A stretch of DNA of 64,000 nt from Planoprotostelium fungivorum (taxonomy: Eukaryota; Evosea; Variosea; Cavosteliida; Cavosteliaceae), in assembly GCA_003024175.1 (NCBI GenBank), contig MDYQ01000021.1, positions 186,001 to 250,000 on the forward strand, in the 5' to 3' direction. This document shows positions 44,570-55,726 of the stretch, in pieces. Made by a program: the position numbers and the translations under genes. The notes below the pieces were generated by a model. It was not told where the DNA came from and did no database searches. It saw only the letters and a program-made list of their open reading frames with translations. Numbering within the stretch: the stretch's first letter is position 1; every line of letters begins with the position of its first letter.

Positions 44570-47500
44570 TTACATGAACGTGGCATCTCTGTAGGTTGCG
44601 GCGGAGATCTTTGGATCTTCGTCGTACGTCTGTCTGATCCACATGGATTCCAGTAGATGCAATCTCTCTCGATCTAAGAACAGTGGCTTCCCCCTCCTCA
44701 GATTCGGATCGTCCTCTCCCCTCTCGTCCACGTAGATGGAATTCCACAGAGACCTCCTGTCTTGTCGAATCACTAAGGTGTAGCTGGTCTTGGGCATCAG
44801 AAAGACTCCTCCACACTCCAAGCTGTGCTGTTCTCTCTTCATTCTCTCTTCACGTGTGATGCTTCACCTGATAACATTCTCCCAGTTCGTTCACGTAACA
44901 GCAACGATGGGCGATACAACACACTCTCCCACACACCAGACAGATTCCTGTTGTATTCTCAGTCTTTGTTCCATCACTTTTCATATGTATGAATGAGGAA
45001 TGATAGGAATGGAACGAATTGTAACTCACCACACATCTTGGGTAACTGTCCACACTGAATGCAAGACATGGAGATGAAGTGATAGATGAGCTGCTGGAAG
45101 GAGTGGGGCAGTCGAATGAAGGAAGGGACGACAGGGAGATTCATGGGAGGGAGATGGTACTTGCTCATGCTCTCCGGTGTCCACCCCCTGTACACTCCCT
45201 CTGGTATGTCACCCGATCCATCCTTCACCTTCAGATCTCTCAAGATCTCCTCCACTCCATCAAAAGGTTCGGGTAAGGTCAGATTCCCATCGATCGATCT
45301 GTGTTCAGGGAACAAGAGCTGCCTCAGAATGTGGCATCTTCTCAGGAAGGGTACAGTCACCCCGTGGTACTTTCTGCGATCTATCTTCATGAACTCTGCC
45401 GCGGTAGCTTCTTCTCCTCGGTCTGACGTGAAGCGCTGGAACATGGCTGCAGACCACAGGAGGGAGACTAAGCGGTGGAAGACGTGGATGTTCCAGGAGG
45501 GTGTGTGGTGGATGAAGAGTACGAGGACACCAAAGATGTCGAGGGAGAGGAGAGGTGACTGCGATGCCTTCTCTGTGCCCTGGATGAGTGCACACAGGCT
45601 CTGGTACACTTGATCGTGGTCTTCAGAGATCTTCGTGTAGTTGCAGGTGGAGGCTAAGAGACTGTACAGTGTCTTGTGAGAGACGTTCGATGACTTGTTC
45701 TTCCCCCTTCTCAGTGATATCTCTATGACACGTATCCCCCAGGTGATCATGTGGGATATCTGATCGCTTCAGTTTCTCCTCTCTCCTTCTCTCTCACCTG
45801 CCACCGATATAGCTCCGTGTTCAATGGAGGTGGATTCGAAGAATTCATGATCTGGTAGATGTCCTCGTTGAATCTTTCCAGCTCTTGCTGCATTTCGACT
45901 TCCACGTGCTCTTGTCGGTACAGATCTCTCATGATTTGTTCGGTTCCCTTCTTCTCCTCGTCTCCCTCTTCTCTCTCGTCTCCCTCTTCTCTCTCTTCTC
46001 CCTCTTCTCTGTGGTGGGTGGTGACACTGGTGATGGGGATAAGTAGATTGGACAGTCCCCTGCACACTGGACAGTTGAACTCCATCCCATCGCTGTGGTT
46101 CCGCGTGTTGCTCCTCTTGAACAGATCGAAACAATCTTCGTGCATGCAATGGCTGTCACCTCATCAGTTCTTCAATCCATGAATTGGATGGTGCACTCAC
46201 CCACAGAAGGAGATGGATGTTCCGGCAGTTCTATAAGGCACGGAGGCCATGTATACATATCGATCCTCCTCTTCACTCCACCCTCCCTCCTCCGCTTCTT
46301 CCATCGTCACCGTCGCGCCTGCACTCGCATTCGCATTCGCATTCGCATGCTCCCCTCCCCCGTTGAGATCTCCGGGGTTGAGATGAGCCACATCGACTTC
46401 ACCTCTCCCGTTGTAGAAGGTGAATGAGGGTTGGTGGTCGTATTGTGGGTTGTACGAGTCGTTGTTGTGTGTGGGCTCCTCCCACCATCCATCTCGATGG
46501 TACTTGTTCTTTCCATCCTCTTGCTGCTCCGTGATCGACACGATGTTGTTCATCTGTACGTGTCCCACGAATCCCAGGGCAGATCCACGTCTGGATCTGG
46601 GCACGATGGATCTACACAGAGCACAGATCTGTCCCTTCCACATGATGTCGTAATCGTCGTAGTGCACCTGAGGTGATGTCTCTCCCTCTTGTCCCTCCAT
46701 ACTCTCCTCCCTAGCCTCTTCATTGTTGGACAGGAAGGTCTTCTGTTGGTTCGAGAATGTAGCCAGGAGGGCGGCCTGTCTCTCCTTCGCCTTCCTCTTT
46801 CTCTCCTCTGCCTCTCCATCTTTGCTGCTTCCACCTCCACCCTCGAAATCTTCGTATTCGGGTAGAACTCTACGAACCATCTCGTGGATTTCGGGGGAAT
46901 TTCTGCACAGACCCACGAGGACGGCGGAGATGACATCGATATCGTCCTTCCAGTAGGGGTCACGTGACATCTCCATGATATTATCTAACAGTCCTCCTAT
47001 TTGGGTTAATCTCGATGAAATCTCGTCGAAATCTCACCGTGATCCGATTTCCCCTGTTGAATGATGTAATGAATGATGGAGGGTGTGGATAGACTGTAAC
47101 TGGGATTGTACAGATTGATCAAGATCAGTTGGAGTGTGGGCCTCAGTATGGGCTGTTGTGGGCTGGGTGTAGTAGAGCTCAGCTTCTCCACCAGAGAGTC
47201 CAACATGCTTAAAAAGGATGGATGATGCAGTAGATCCAAGAGGGGGCGGAAGGGTGGCAAGAGAGGTGGCAGCACCGGTGGCTCGACTCTCTTTGGCTTG
47301 TGTGGACTGTACTGCTCCAGGGCGAGCTGTAGAGAGTGCATGTCGTAGCGAGGAAAGTAAGGATCAAAGAGAGACCACCCCTGACGATTCATACTGTACA
47401 TGGCGGCAGTCTGTCCAGAGGGACCTCTGTAGTTGGACACCGTGGACAAGATCTTCTCGAAGGAAGGATGCTCCACCACTTTCGTCGGTAGCTCGGCCAC

Positions 47501-50112
47501 CAATCGACTGTGAGTGAACTGCTTGTCCAGAGCTAACACGTGGACGATCTCTCGTGTGATGACGTACTGCGTCTGATCCATGTCTCCCAGGTAAGATCGA
47601 TCCGTCAGCATGTAGATGAAGAGCCTCAGCATGTCCTCCCACGCGTACACTTGGTCCTTCGTGTCCGATAGGTCTTGATGGTCCAAATCGAATCGAGACA
47701 AAATGGTGTGGAAGATGATGCTGGCGGGGATCTTGCAGGCGGCGAATTGGATGAGACACAGATCGGCCGTGAAGCATGCGTTGTAGACGGCGGCTCGGTA
47801 GAAGGACACTTGCTGAACGAGTGATGTTCCGTTTCTGACCCACAGATCTCTCCTGGTCTGTGACACGATGACGTGCAATTGGAGTCCTCCCTTCTCCCGT
47901 CACTCTCTCTCCCCACATCATCACTCACCTCCATCATGCTGAGGAGAAACTTTTCACTGAACGAACACATGATGGGATTGCTCGGATTGAGTCGAAGGGC
48001 GTAAGGAAATAACTTGACGAGCATTCGAGTGAGAGGCAGGTGGAAACTGATACCCTCCTTGGATACATCAAAGTCGATCATCTCTTCTTCTCCCTCGTAT
48101 CCGGTATACTTCTCCGCGATCTTGATGAACTTGTAAGCTTGAGCGTTGATGTACTTGTGAATGTGAGCTTCCAGTGGTTCCATGATCTTCTCTAAGATGT
48201 TCCATCGATCTTCCTTTGACATGTCGCCCATCAGTGTGTCGGTGATGAGCCCCAGCGATCGATTCACTTCGATCTCCATGCTGAACGCAGGTTTCCAATG
48301 CTCCAATTCGTACTCGATGTGTACGTCGGCCTGCCGCTTCTGTGTGTCAGAGCCGTGGATGTAGTAGACGATTTGGAGGAGCTTGTTGAGTAGATCGGGT
48401 CTCCTGGCGATGAGAGTGACGGCGATATCGTGTACGGCGAGGATCGTGTTCATGTCGTTGGCGAAAGCGTAGTAGTTTTGGGCGTCGGTCAGGGGATCTG
48501 CATAGTTGATGCTCTCCTTTCCCTTCTCGTCTTCCATGCAACACCCTTTTGGAAGATTCAGTTTCTGTTGTGAGATGGAGGTGGTGATGGATGATCATGA
48601 TATGATCATCATGATGTGATGTTCATGATATGATCATCATGATGTGATCATCATGATATGATGATGATCACAATGATCACGGAAAATGTCATGATGATGA
48701 GATGAGAGGACTCACCTTGGAATAAATCTCTAAGATGAGTAACGACTTCCAGTGGATTGACATCGTTCTTCGTCTGACACAACGGTACAATCAATTCCGG
48801 TATCGAAAACAATTGCGGGCTCAATTTGTACCTACATCCTTCAATCTCTCTCCTCCCTCCGTCCACTCACACCAAGGCCGTGTCACCCAGATTCATCTTC
48901 ATGTGTTTGATAAAGTGTGGGTACAGTCTCACGTAATGATGGATGAACGCCCTCTTACTGTCTGCCTCCCTCAGTATGTCCAGTAGTAAGAATAAGATCT
49001 GATCGGCGATGGCCCCAGAGCAGTTTAGACAGGCCTCCAAGAAGAGCTTGTAGCCCACATCTTTTCCTCCAATTTCCAGGAGAAAGTGCATTCGGATGAT
49101 GTGCAAGATGGCCTCCCCCGATGATCCGAGGTATCTCATCCACTTCATCACGGTAACTAACGTGTCCTCCACCACTCTCCCATCGTTGAGACGGAAAGCC
49201 TCTACGGCAGATTGAGAGATGTCCAGGACACATTGGATGACGCTGTGTGCGATCGATCGATCTTGATCGGAAAGAACGGATGATGGGTCCGTGTTGGATT
49301 GCCCCGTGTGATGCCTGCAGAAGGATTTTGGATTCCAGGCCAAAGGGTTTCCACAGTCACAACAGCCTCCGTAGACACTCCTCTCGAACACGACTTGATG
49401 GCCCTTGTGGTCTCCGTCGTTGAAACAGTCGAAACAGATGGAAGAAGAGGCGGATAATCCGCAATCTCGACATCTGATGTCGTGTTGAGTAACTCAATCA
49501 TCATGGATACGATAGATGTATGATCTGATCTGCGTGTTTACGAGGTGAAATCTAGAGGGAGAAGAAGATGGTGAGGTGATGTTAAAGAGGTGAAGAAGGA
49601 GAAACGAAGAGATCGAATGAGATTCACCTGTAGAAATAATAACCGTCGTTCCAGACTTGACTGCACACTTTACTCTGTGACTTTCTTGATAGTTCTGAGA
49701 GGTACGCTTCCGGTTCTTGTCCTCCTGTGATTAACCACGTGCATCTCGTCAACACGCTTCTCAATGCTTCTCCGTCTACCTGTCAGAAAGCCTCTTTAGT
49801 CTAACGTCTTGCTGGCATCAGCTTCACCTCTTCCGTGCCAGAGAAAATGCTAGTGAATAAAAAGTAAATGAACCCATCGATCAATTCTGGTGTTTGGCGG
49901 AGAGCTACAGCTGAATCTTGGAACGATGAGCGTTGGAGTTTTTGATAAAGAGTTGGATCGGTGGGAAGTTTTCGTCGTTGTATGTGCGATTCAGTCAATT
50001 TGTGAAGTTCTAGAAGAGCGTGATTAGGAGCACGTCCGTGCCTCTCTTCCATCTTGTGTGTGACGCTTTCAATAAGTTGTTCGTATTCGCTTTTTCTTCC
50101 ACGATTATTCAT
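44570..50112 (-). CDS. UBR-box E3 ubiquitin ligase (N-recognin, UBR1/2/3 type)
   Basis: A 5.5-kb, many-exon gene. Start at 50112 (MNNRGRKSEYEQLIESVTHK). The zinc-binding UBR box reads VCSQVWNDGYYFYR, CRDCGLSASSSICFDCFNDG, DHKGHQVVFERSVYGGCCDC and GNPLAWNPKSFCRHH, the site that binds N-degrons. A long helical middle follows (e.g. KPAFSMEIEVNRSLGLITDT). Next comes a RING-H2-like region with MHEDCFDLFKRSN and EFNCPVCRGLSNLLIP, and last the UBR C-terminal cap (RHCCYVNELGECYQ, LECGGVFLMPKTSYTLVIRQ, DPNLRRGKPLFLDRERLHLL, ESMWIRQTYDEDPKIS). The ligase would add ubiquitin to proteins with destabilising N-termini in cytosol and nucleus. I could not place a ClpS-type second pocket. The start codon overlaps the CEP78 start on the other strand. 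Confidence 0.85.
48590..48680. repeat. Palindromic ATGATC/GATCAT repeat in a UBR intron
   Basis: Repeats of CATGATATGATCATCATGAT and relatives, self-complementary on several scales, filling a roughly 170-nt intron between UBR exons. Usual introns here are about 40-60 nt. Confidence 0.7.
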
Positions 50113-52044
50113 GGAAAAATCGACCCGCCGAAATGGCAATTCAAAAGGTTCACAGCCTAAGATGACAGAGATGGATGAATTCTTAAGAGCTTATCTAGAA
50201 GGTTGTCGCAAGGCTGGACTCAACAGTCGATATCACAGAGAAGGAACTGCTTTCGTCCAGAGACAAGATCCGAGGCGTATTATTGCAAGATGTGACCGAT
50301 TAACAGCTCAGGAATGGATGCCTGTATTTCACGCTCTCCCTATCACCTCCGATTTGAAAGAGATTACCCTATATTGCGGTGATGGAAATGAAGACTTCTG
50401 AGGCTGATGCTCTCAGATTACAGAGGATCTGGGACGAACAAAGCTCCTAAATCTATGCCTGCCGTGTATCAATCTCTAGTCTCAGCTCGTTTGGGAAGGT
50501 GGTTTGTCCTCTTGTTGTGATGAACTGACCAACAATAGAGCTGTCGCAGGATGTGTCAGTATATCTAGCAGTTTAGGAATTCTCGAGCTGAAAAACATGA
50601 GACTCAGCTTAGAGGCCGTCCGGGCCATCTCCATCTCTTTGGCACGCAACAGGTACCATTTTTCGAATCCCTCTTATCTGACATCATTTCAGTGATCGTT
50701 GGGAGCAAGGAGACTACCCTCGAACACCAGATCGGATGCCTCTCCACACACTCAGTCTATCAGAATCCATGATCGGCGACGATGCATTCCGCGTGTTGTC
50801 TGATGGGTTGAGACAAAACAATCACCTCACCGTGCTCGATCTGTCCGGTTGCGATCTCTCCGATCGAAGCGGAAAAAGAGTGGCTCAGGTGCTGAGACAC
50901 CACCAAGTCAGGAGGCACAACATGGTCTGGCAGTATAACCTCAGGGTCCCCCGTGGAGAGAAGTCACCAAAGATCAGACCGAGTGGATTAGACACCATCG
51001 ATGTCAGTGACAACCGATTAGGCGACGCCACTGCCATCGCCCTCGCAGAAGTCTTCAGGGCGGACGCTTTCGTTCAATCTCTCGACCTGAGGAATAATTT
51101 CGTCAAGACTGAGGGAGCGAGAGCCATGAGAGACATGATGAAGTACAACAGTTCTCTGACTCATCTGAATCTACAGAACAACAAGCACATTGGTGAGAAG
51201 ATGAAGCTGAACGTCACTCATCATCACTCAGATGCGCACGTTTTGCAAGGGATAAAGGCTATGTGCTTCTCAAATATCGGAATGCCGAAACACCTGCACT
51301 TGAACGTGGACGATCACCCACAACAGCGAAAGGCCTGGTCCGTCTCGAATGGATCTTCACAATTAACAGAAGATCCATCTCTTCTCACGCACCCAACATC
51401 AAGAAGGATCGATCACAGCGAATCTGTGAGGTCCAGCATCAGCTCGATATCCTCCGTGAAGAGTAGCAAGTATAGAGAGCAGGACATCGATTCCCTGTTG
51501 GTATCGAGGAACGATGAATCGAAACTATCGATCGAGGATGTAGAGGAGGAACCCATACACGTACCGATAGACATCGAAGAGATTGATGATCAGGAGGCGT
51601 CAGATCATGATCACCCGGAAGAGCATCAGACGGTAGAGGGGGAAGATCTTGAAGATGAAACAGAATCTCAATATCTACCCGAGGAGATATCACAACACGA
51701 ACAGAACGAAACGTCAGACTATTGGATGAATGCCACCACCGAAGAGAGGGTGAGACCTCTATGAGAAGACTAGTCTGACGATGTCCAGGAAAATTCGACA
51801 AATGATTTGGAACCAGAAGAAGATGTCGTGACACAGATAGAGGATATCATGCGACAACATCAATTGCTGAGAGAAGAATTGTCACTGCTTCAGAATTCAG
51901 ATGCTGATCCAGTGGAGAGAGAAAGACTGCTGGACGTGTTGGAACACTCTTTCATCAAGTTGAACGAGGTGATCTTGGTCTTTCTTCTCCTCTTTTAGTG
52001 AATGACATCCACAGGTGATTCGCATCATGGAGGGTTCACACTGA
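50111..52044 (+). CDS. CEP78: CEP78-like centrosomal leucine-rich-repeat protein
   Basis: ATG at 50111 gives MEKSTRRNGNSKGSQPKMTE; a start at 50162 (MTEMDEFLRAYLEGCRKAGL) is an alternative. The N-terminal part resembles CEP78 (DRLTAQEWMPVFHALPITSD). Leucine-rich repeats follow: LGILELKNMRLSLEAVRAIS, LHTLSLSESMIGDDAFRVLS and LTVLDLSGCDLSDRSGKRVA. The CEP78 signature insert is next, QVLRHHQVRRHNMVWQYNLR (compare human K-x-MRRHEETW-x-LR), then LDTIDVSDNRLGDATAIALA and FVQSLDLRNNFVKTEGARAM. The C-terminus is acidic with a short coiled coil (IMRQHQLLREELSLLQNSD). CEP78 sits at mature centrioles and helps control centriole length and cilium assembly, so the cell probably makes centrioles or flagella. 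About four short introns; TGA stop. Confidence 0.78.
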
Positions 52045-52137
52045 TGTACAATTGGCTGATTGTAGAGCATCGAATTTGTTACATAGATGAGACGCAAAGA
52101 CAATTACGACGTAAAATTCCATCCACCGTTTATTACA

Positions 52138-53604
52138 TCAAGAATTTACAACCAACTTGAATTTTCCTCTTGTGATCGTGTTGAGAGATGATCTCTGAGG
52201 TGAACAACTTCCGAGGACACCACTCTTCTTCTTTCCCGTAGAAGATGCATCCAATTGGATTCCGTTTCCACTCAGCTCAAACTCGTCGGCCACGCTGCAT
52301 CATCGTGTCACCATCTCGGATGCGATCATCACTCTCACCATTCGAACGTAGCGCAGAAGTCACTGCTGACCCCCACACTGCCCTTGGATTGCGGTGCATC
52401 GATGGAGATATTTCCCTGCTGGATTCCAGACAACTTGATCGTGTTCTTCCCTCCCTTCATCGCTCTCAAATTCATCGTAGAGTCCGGAGCTGTATTCCTT
52501 CAGCTCCTGTCGCAGACGACTGAAAGACGCGACACCGAATGCGTCACTCACATCGAAACAGGGGAGACTTCATCTTGAATGGAGCGTCTTCCCTCAATTG
52601 AACGTCCAGCTGATACGTGTCCACTCTCTCCAATTCAGTGCTGGCAGATCCAACTTCGAGATTGATTTCATCCGATTGGAATCTCTCCAGCTCGAGACTG
52701 CCCGAGTCGAGGGCCACCCGGGTAGACACAGCACCGGTGATGTCTTCTAGCTCCATGTTGCCGTTGGACATGTAAAAGTTGCCAAACAGCCATCCGGAGA
52801 TCTCTTCCACGGTGATCTTACCGTTTGTGATGTTGACGTTGAGGGTGCCGTTGAAAAAGTGACGAGGGGGGACGATGACACGGATGGATGTGGCGAGGCA
52901 GTGAGATTGAAACTCTTCCATGTCCATGTCTTCATTTCCCTGATCTCACTGAGTTCGGATGTTCATGTGGAAGATGGATCACCGTGATGGATAATGTATG
53001 AGTGGTGCTGATGGAGGTGAAGTTGATGTGGAGTTGGTCCAATTCACCCTTGGAAGGTGCTCCCACATTGACAACAAAGACAATGTCTTTCGCATCATCG
53101 TCACTGGCGCCTTCGAATTCCAATACGGCCTGATTCGAATGAGTTGGAATTTGATGTAAGGGGATTCACATTGTGAGCGAGGACGTTCAATACTTCAATG
53201 GATGTGAGAGGTGCAGAGAATGATTTCGTAGTGGTGAACGGTGGATTTGTACATCTGTAATGGAGTCCCAGTCCGACTGTGATGACGATCGTGGAGCACA
53301 AAATGGCTGCACAGATCATGGCGGCTATACAATAAAACAGTCGCGACACTTTGTGCCTTCTTATGATGGGTCCTGGAGGTCACATTAGATCTTCGGGGGA
53401 TGGTATTTGGATATCACCAGAGGTCGAAGAGTATGTAGATGCATTGAAGTTTCCAAGAGGGGTATCAAACTCTGGCAATTTACTGTCTGATTGCTTGTGA
53501 ATGTATTCGGGGGAGTTACTGATCGAGAAGCGTAGGTTGGAGGTGGGAGAGGTGGGAATATTCTCCTCATCTTGCAGTGGCTGATAGCCTTGGTGATTGG
53601 GCAT
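52138..53604 (-). CDS. Type II membrane protein with DUF4097-like beta-repeat ectodomain
   Basis: Start at 53604 (MPNHQGYQPLQDEENIPTSP), a polar cytosolic N-terminus of about 70 residues. A 45-nt intron (53373-53417) removes an apparent in-frame TGA and joins to PIIRRHKVSRLFYCIAAMIC, the start of a single membrane helix (AAILCSTIVITVGLGLHY). The ectodomain is Ser/Thr-rich beta strands: FSAPLTSIEVLNVLAHNVNP, ASDDDAKDIVFVVNVGAPSK, FFNGTLNVNITNGKITVEEI, NFYMSNGNMELEDITGAVST, ALDSGSLELERFQSDEINLE and KGGKNTIKLSGIQQGNISID. The repeating NGxIxxEEI / SGSLELE ladder is typical of DUF4097-type adhesin-like helices. Function unknown, probably a cell-surface or vacuolar glycoprotein (several N-x-S/T sites). 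An AATAAA starts 6 nt after the TGA stop. Confidence 0.65.
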
Positions 53605-53781
53605 CTAATTATTGAGTGAGAATGACTTCTACACCGATAGAGTACCTCGTGTGATGATGCGGCCTGTCGTTGTGTGCGATTTACGTGAAATACAAACAAA
53701 CAAATTTCGCAGAATCTACAGACGACAAGAGAGAGCCGCGGCTCATCTTCGAACGGAGATTTATCTCGCGTCTGAACAACA

Positions 53782-55670
53782 TGGAAGATGCAGAGAAAGA
53801 ATCCGTCGAGAAGAAAGAAGTAGCACCTCTTTCTTCCAAGATCGGGAAGGTCGCATACCTGGGATGCTCCTTCTGCATCCTCTTTGTTGCATATCAATTG
53901 ACCCAGGTGGGTGTGATTAACCAGATCTCAAGTAACTGTCCCAGGGATTTCTCACTACACTCTTTCCGCCAAACATTAGTCTGATCAGCTTATCAATCAT
54001 ATACATCTCTTTGGGCCTGATGAGTTTAGTCACGCCACAAATTCAAACTCGCATCGGATTGAGGTAAAAGACAGCATTCGATCGATCATCATCTCAGTAT
54101 CACCAGATGGTCTTTTTTGATCGGAGGGTTCACTTATCCGCTGTTCATCTTCTCTCTCGTTCTGAATCAATCTTGGTTTGTGTTCATGACCTCATTCACT
54201 CTCGGTGCCGGTGCTTCTCTTCTGTGGCTCGCCCAAGGAGTGAGCGATACTCTACAAGCCGTCATCTCACCCATTCATCAGGTGTACATCAGTTTGTTAG
54301 CGGACGGTAGTAACGTGGGGAAGTTCAATGGGATCTTCTTTTCCATCCACAATGTGAACATGATCATCGGTGGGTCTCTCGTGTGGTCAATCTGACATCA
54401 TCAGGGATGTTCACTTTATCCGTGGTCGATTATTTCCACGTACCCTTTGATCTAAACAATCTCCCCATGGTAACACTCTCTCTGTATCTCTCTCACCTTC
54501 TCAGATCATGACTTTTGTCGGTCTCCTCTCTCTCATCCTCTTCTTCTTCGTGAGGTGGTCATCCGTCCACATTTCATCTCTCATCATCTTTCGATTTCAT
54601 CATCTTTCGATTTCATCATCTTTCGATTTCTTCATCTTTCGATTTCATCATCTTTCGATTTCTTCATCTTTCGATTTCATCATCTTTCGATTTCTTCATC
54701 TTTCGATTTCATCATCTTTCGATTTCATCATCTTTCGATTTCTTCATCTTTCGATTTCTTCATCTTTCGATTTCTTCATCTTTCGATTTCTTCATCTTTC
54801 GATGACATCATTACACTCGAAATTGTATCATGGTGGCTGATGAGGAGAGCAGGGACGTAGAGGGAGAGAAAGGAAAGAAAGAGATAGCACCCTTTGTGGA
54901 AGGATTGAAGGAGTTGTGGAAGATATCGACCGACACTAAGATGCTGTGCATATACGCCGCCATCATCTTGCAGGGATCCCAGTGGGTATGGATCGATCAC
55001 ATCCCATTGAAATCCATGAATCAGCCTCACCTTCACATTTGGACCGTTTCCAACGATGGTCGATAAGAATCAAGTGGCCAACCTCTTCTTAGTCTGTGGT
55101 GTAGCACGCATGTCTGGTGAACCTCCATTCATCTCCCCCGCTCACACGTCACAGCCTCTTACGTGGCGGGTAAGATGTACGACAGATTAGGATGGCACTA
55201 CACTGTCGCTGCTGAGACCCTCGTGCTGCTTCTCAGCTACGGATCGTCGGTGTATGGTGGGTGATCGTTCTCTCCGAGAGATGAACTGAAGCAGGATATC
55301 GAACTTCATCGTTCTGGGCCATGTTGGTAGCCTCTTTTGGCTTCGGTGCAGGAGATTCGTTTCTGATGCTGATCATCAGTGCATCCATCATGTCCATCTG
55401 GAAGCAGGAAGCAAAGAATCCTTTTGCCAGTGTGGAATCGATGTGATCTATGCTCATTCACCTTTGACAGTGTTTCGATTGTTCAGCTCTCTCGCTTCTG
55501 GAATTGGAATGATCGCCGTTCGATTGTTCTCGTGGGAGGTTGTCCTCGTCTTCAATTTGATCATGACTCTATGCGCCGCGGGCAGTTATTGTCTTCTCTT
55601 CTGTCGGGTCATTAAGAAAGATGCAATGTACGCCCAACTGGAGATGCAAGAACCCATTGAACGTGAATAA
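53782..55670 (+). CDS. UNC93-like major-facilitator membrane protein
   Basis: Start at 53782 (MEDAEKESVEKKEVAPLSSK). Hydrophobic segments in order: VAYLGCSFCILFVAYQLTQ, LISLSIIYISLGLMSLVTPQ, WSFLIGGFTYPLFIFSLVLN, SFTLGAGASLLWLAQGVSDT, IMTFVGLLSLILFFFVR, LCIYAAIILQGSQ, VANLFLVCGVAR, then WAMLVASFGFGAGDSFLML-type, VFRLFSSLASGIGMIAVRLF and VVLVFNLIMTLCAAGSYCLL. The order and the opening Y-x-GC-x-F---Y--TQ element fit the UNC-93 family (DUF895), MFS-type proteins that in animals regulate ion channels or escort receptors. About 470 residues; plasma or endosomal membrane. A 16-bp minisatellite lies in one intron. TAA stop inside AATAAA. A substrate cannot be inferred. Confidence 0.72.
54588..54805. 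repeat. 16-bp minisatellite (about 14 copies) in the UNC93-like gene
   Basis: Tandem units CATCATCTTTCGATTT and CTTCATCTTTCGATTT, alternating with single-base variants. It lies after the FFFVR exon and before the next coding block (ADEESRDVEGEKG), so it is intronic. It keeps all three + frames open across much of its length because 16 is not a multiple of 3. Confidence 0.85.
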
Positions 55671-55726
55671 ATGGAGAAATACCATGAATAGATAGTATCT
55701 TTCTATTAAGAAACAGATTTAGTACA

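Noticed and set aside
53380-53382. In-frame TGA between the N-terminus and the membrane helix of the type II protein gene
   Set aside because: A 45-nt GT-CAG intron (53373-53417), typical in size, removes it and keeps frame, so recoding or a broken gene is not needed.
54508-54860. Long Phe/Ser/Ile-rich open frames across the minisatellite
   Set aside because: A 16-bp repeat without stops opens every frame; the flanking exons show the region is intronic.
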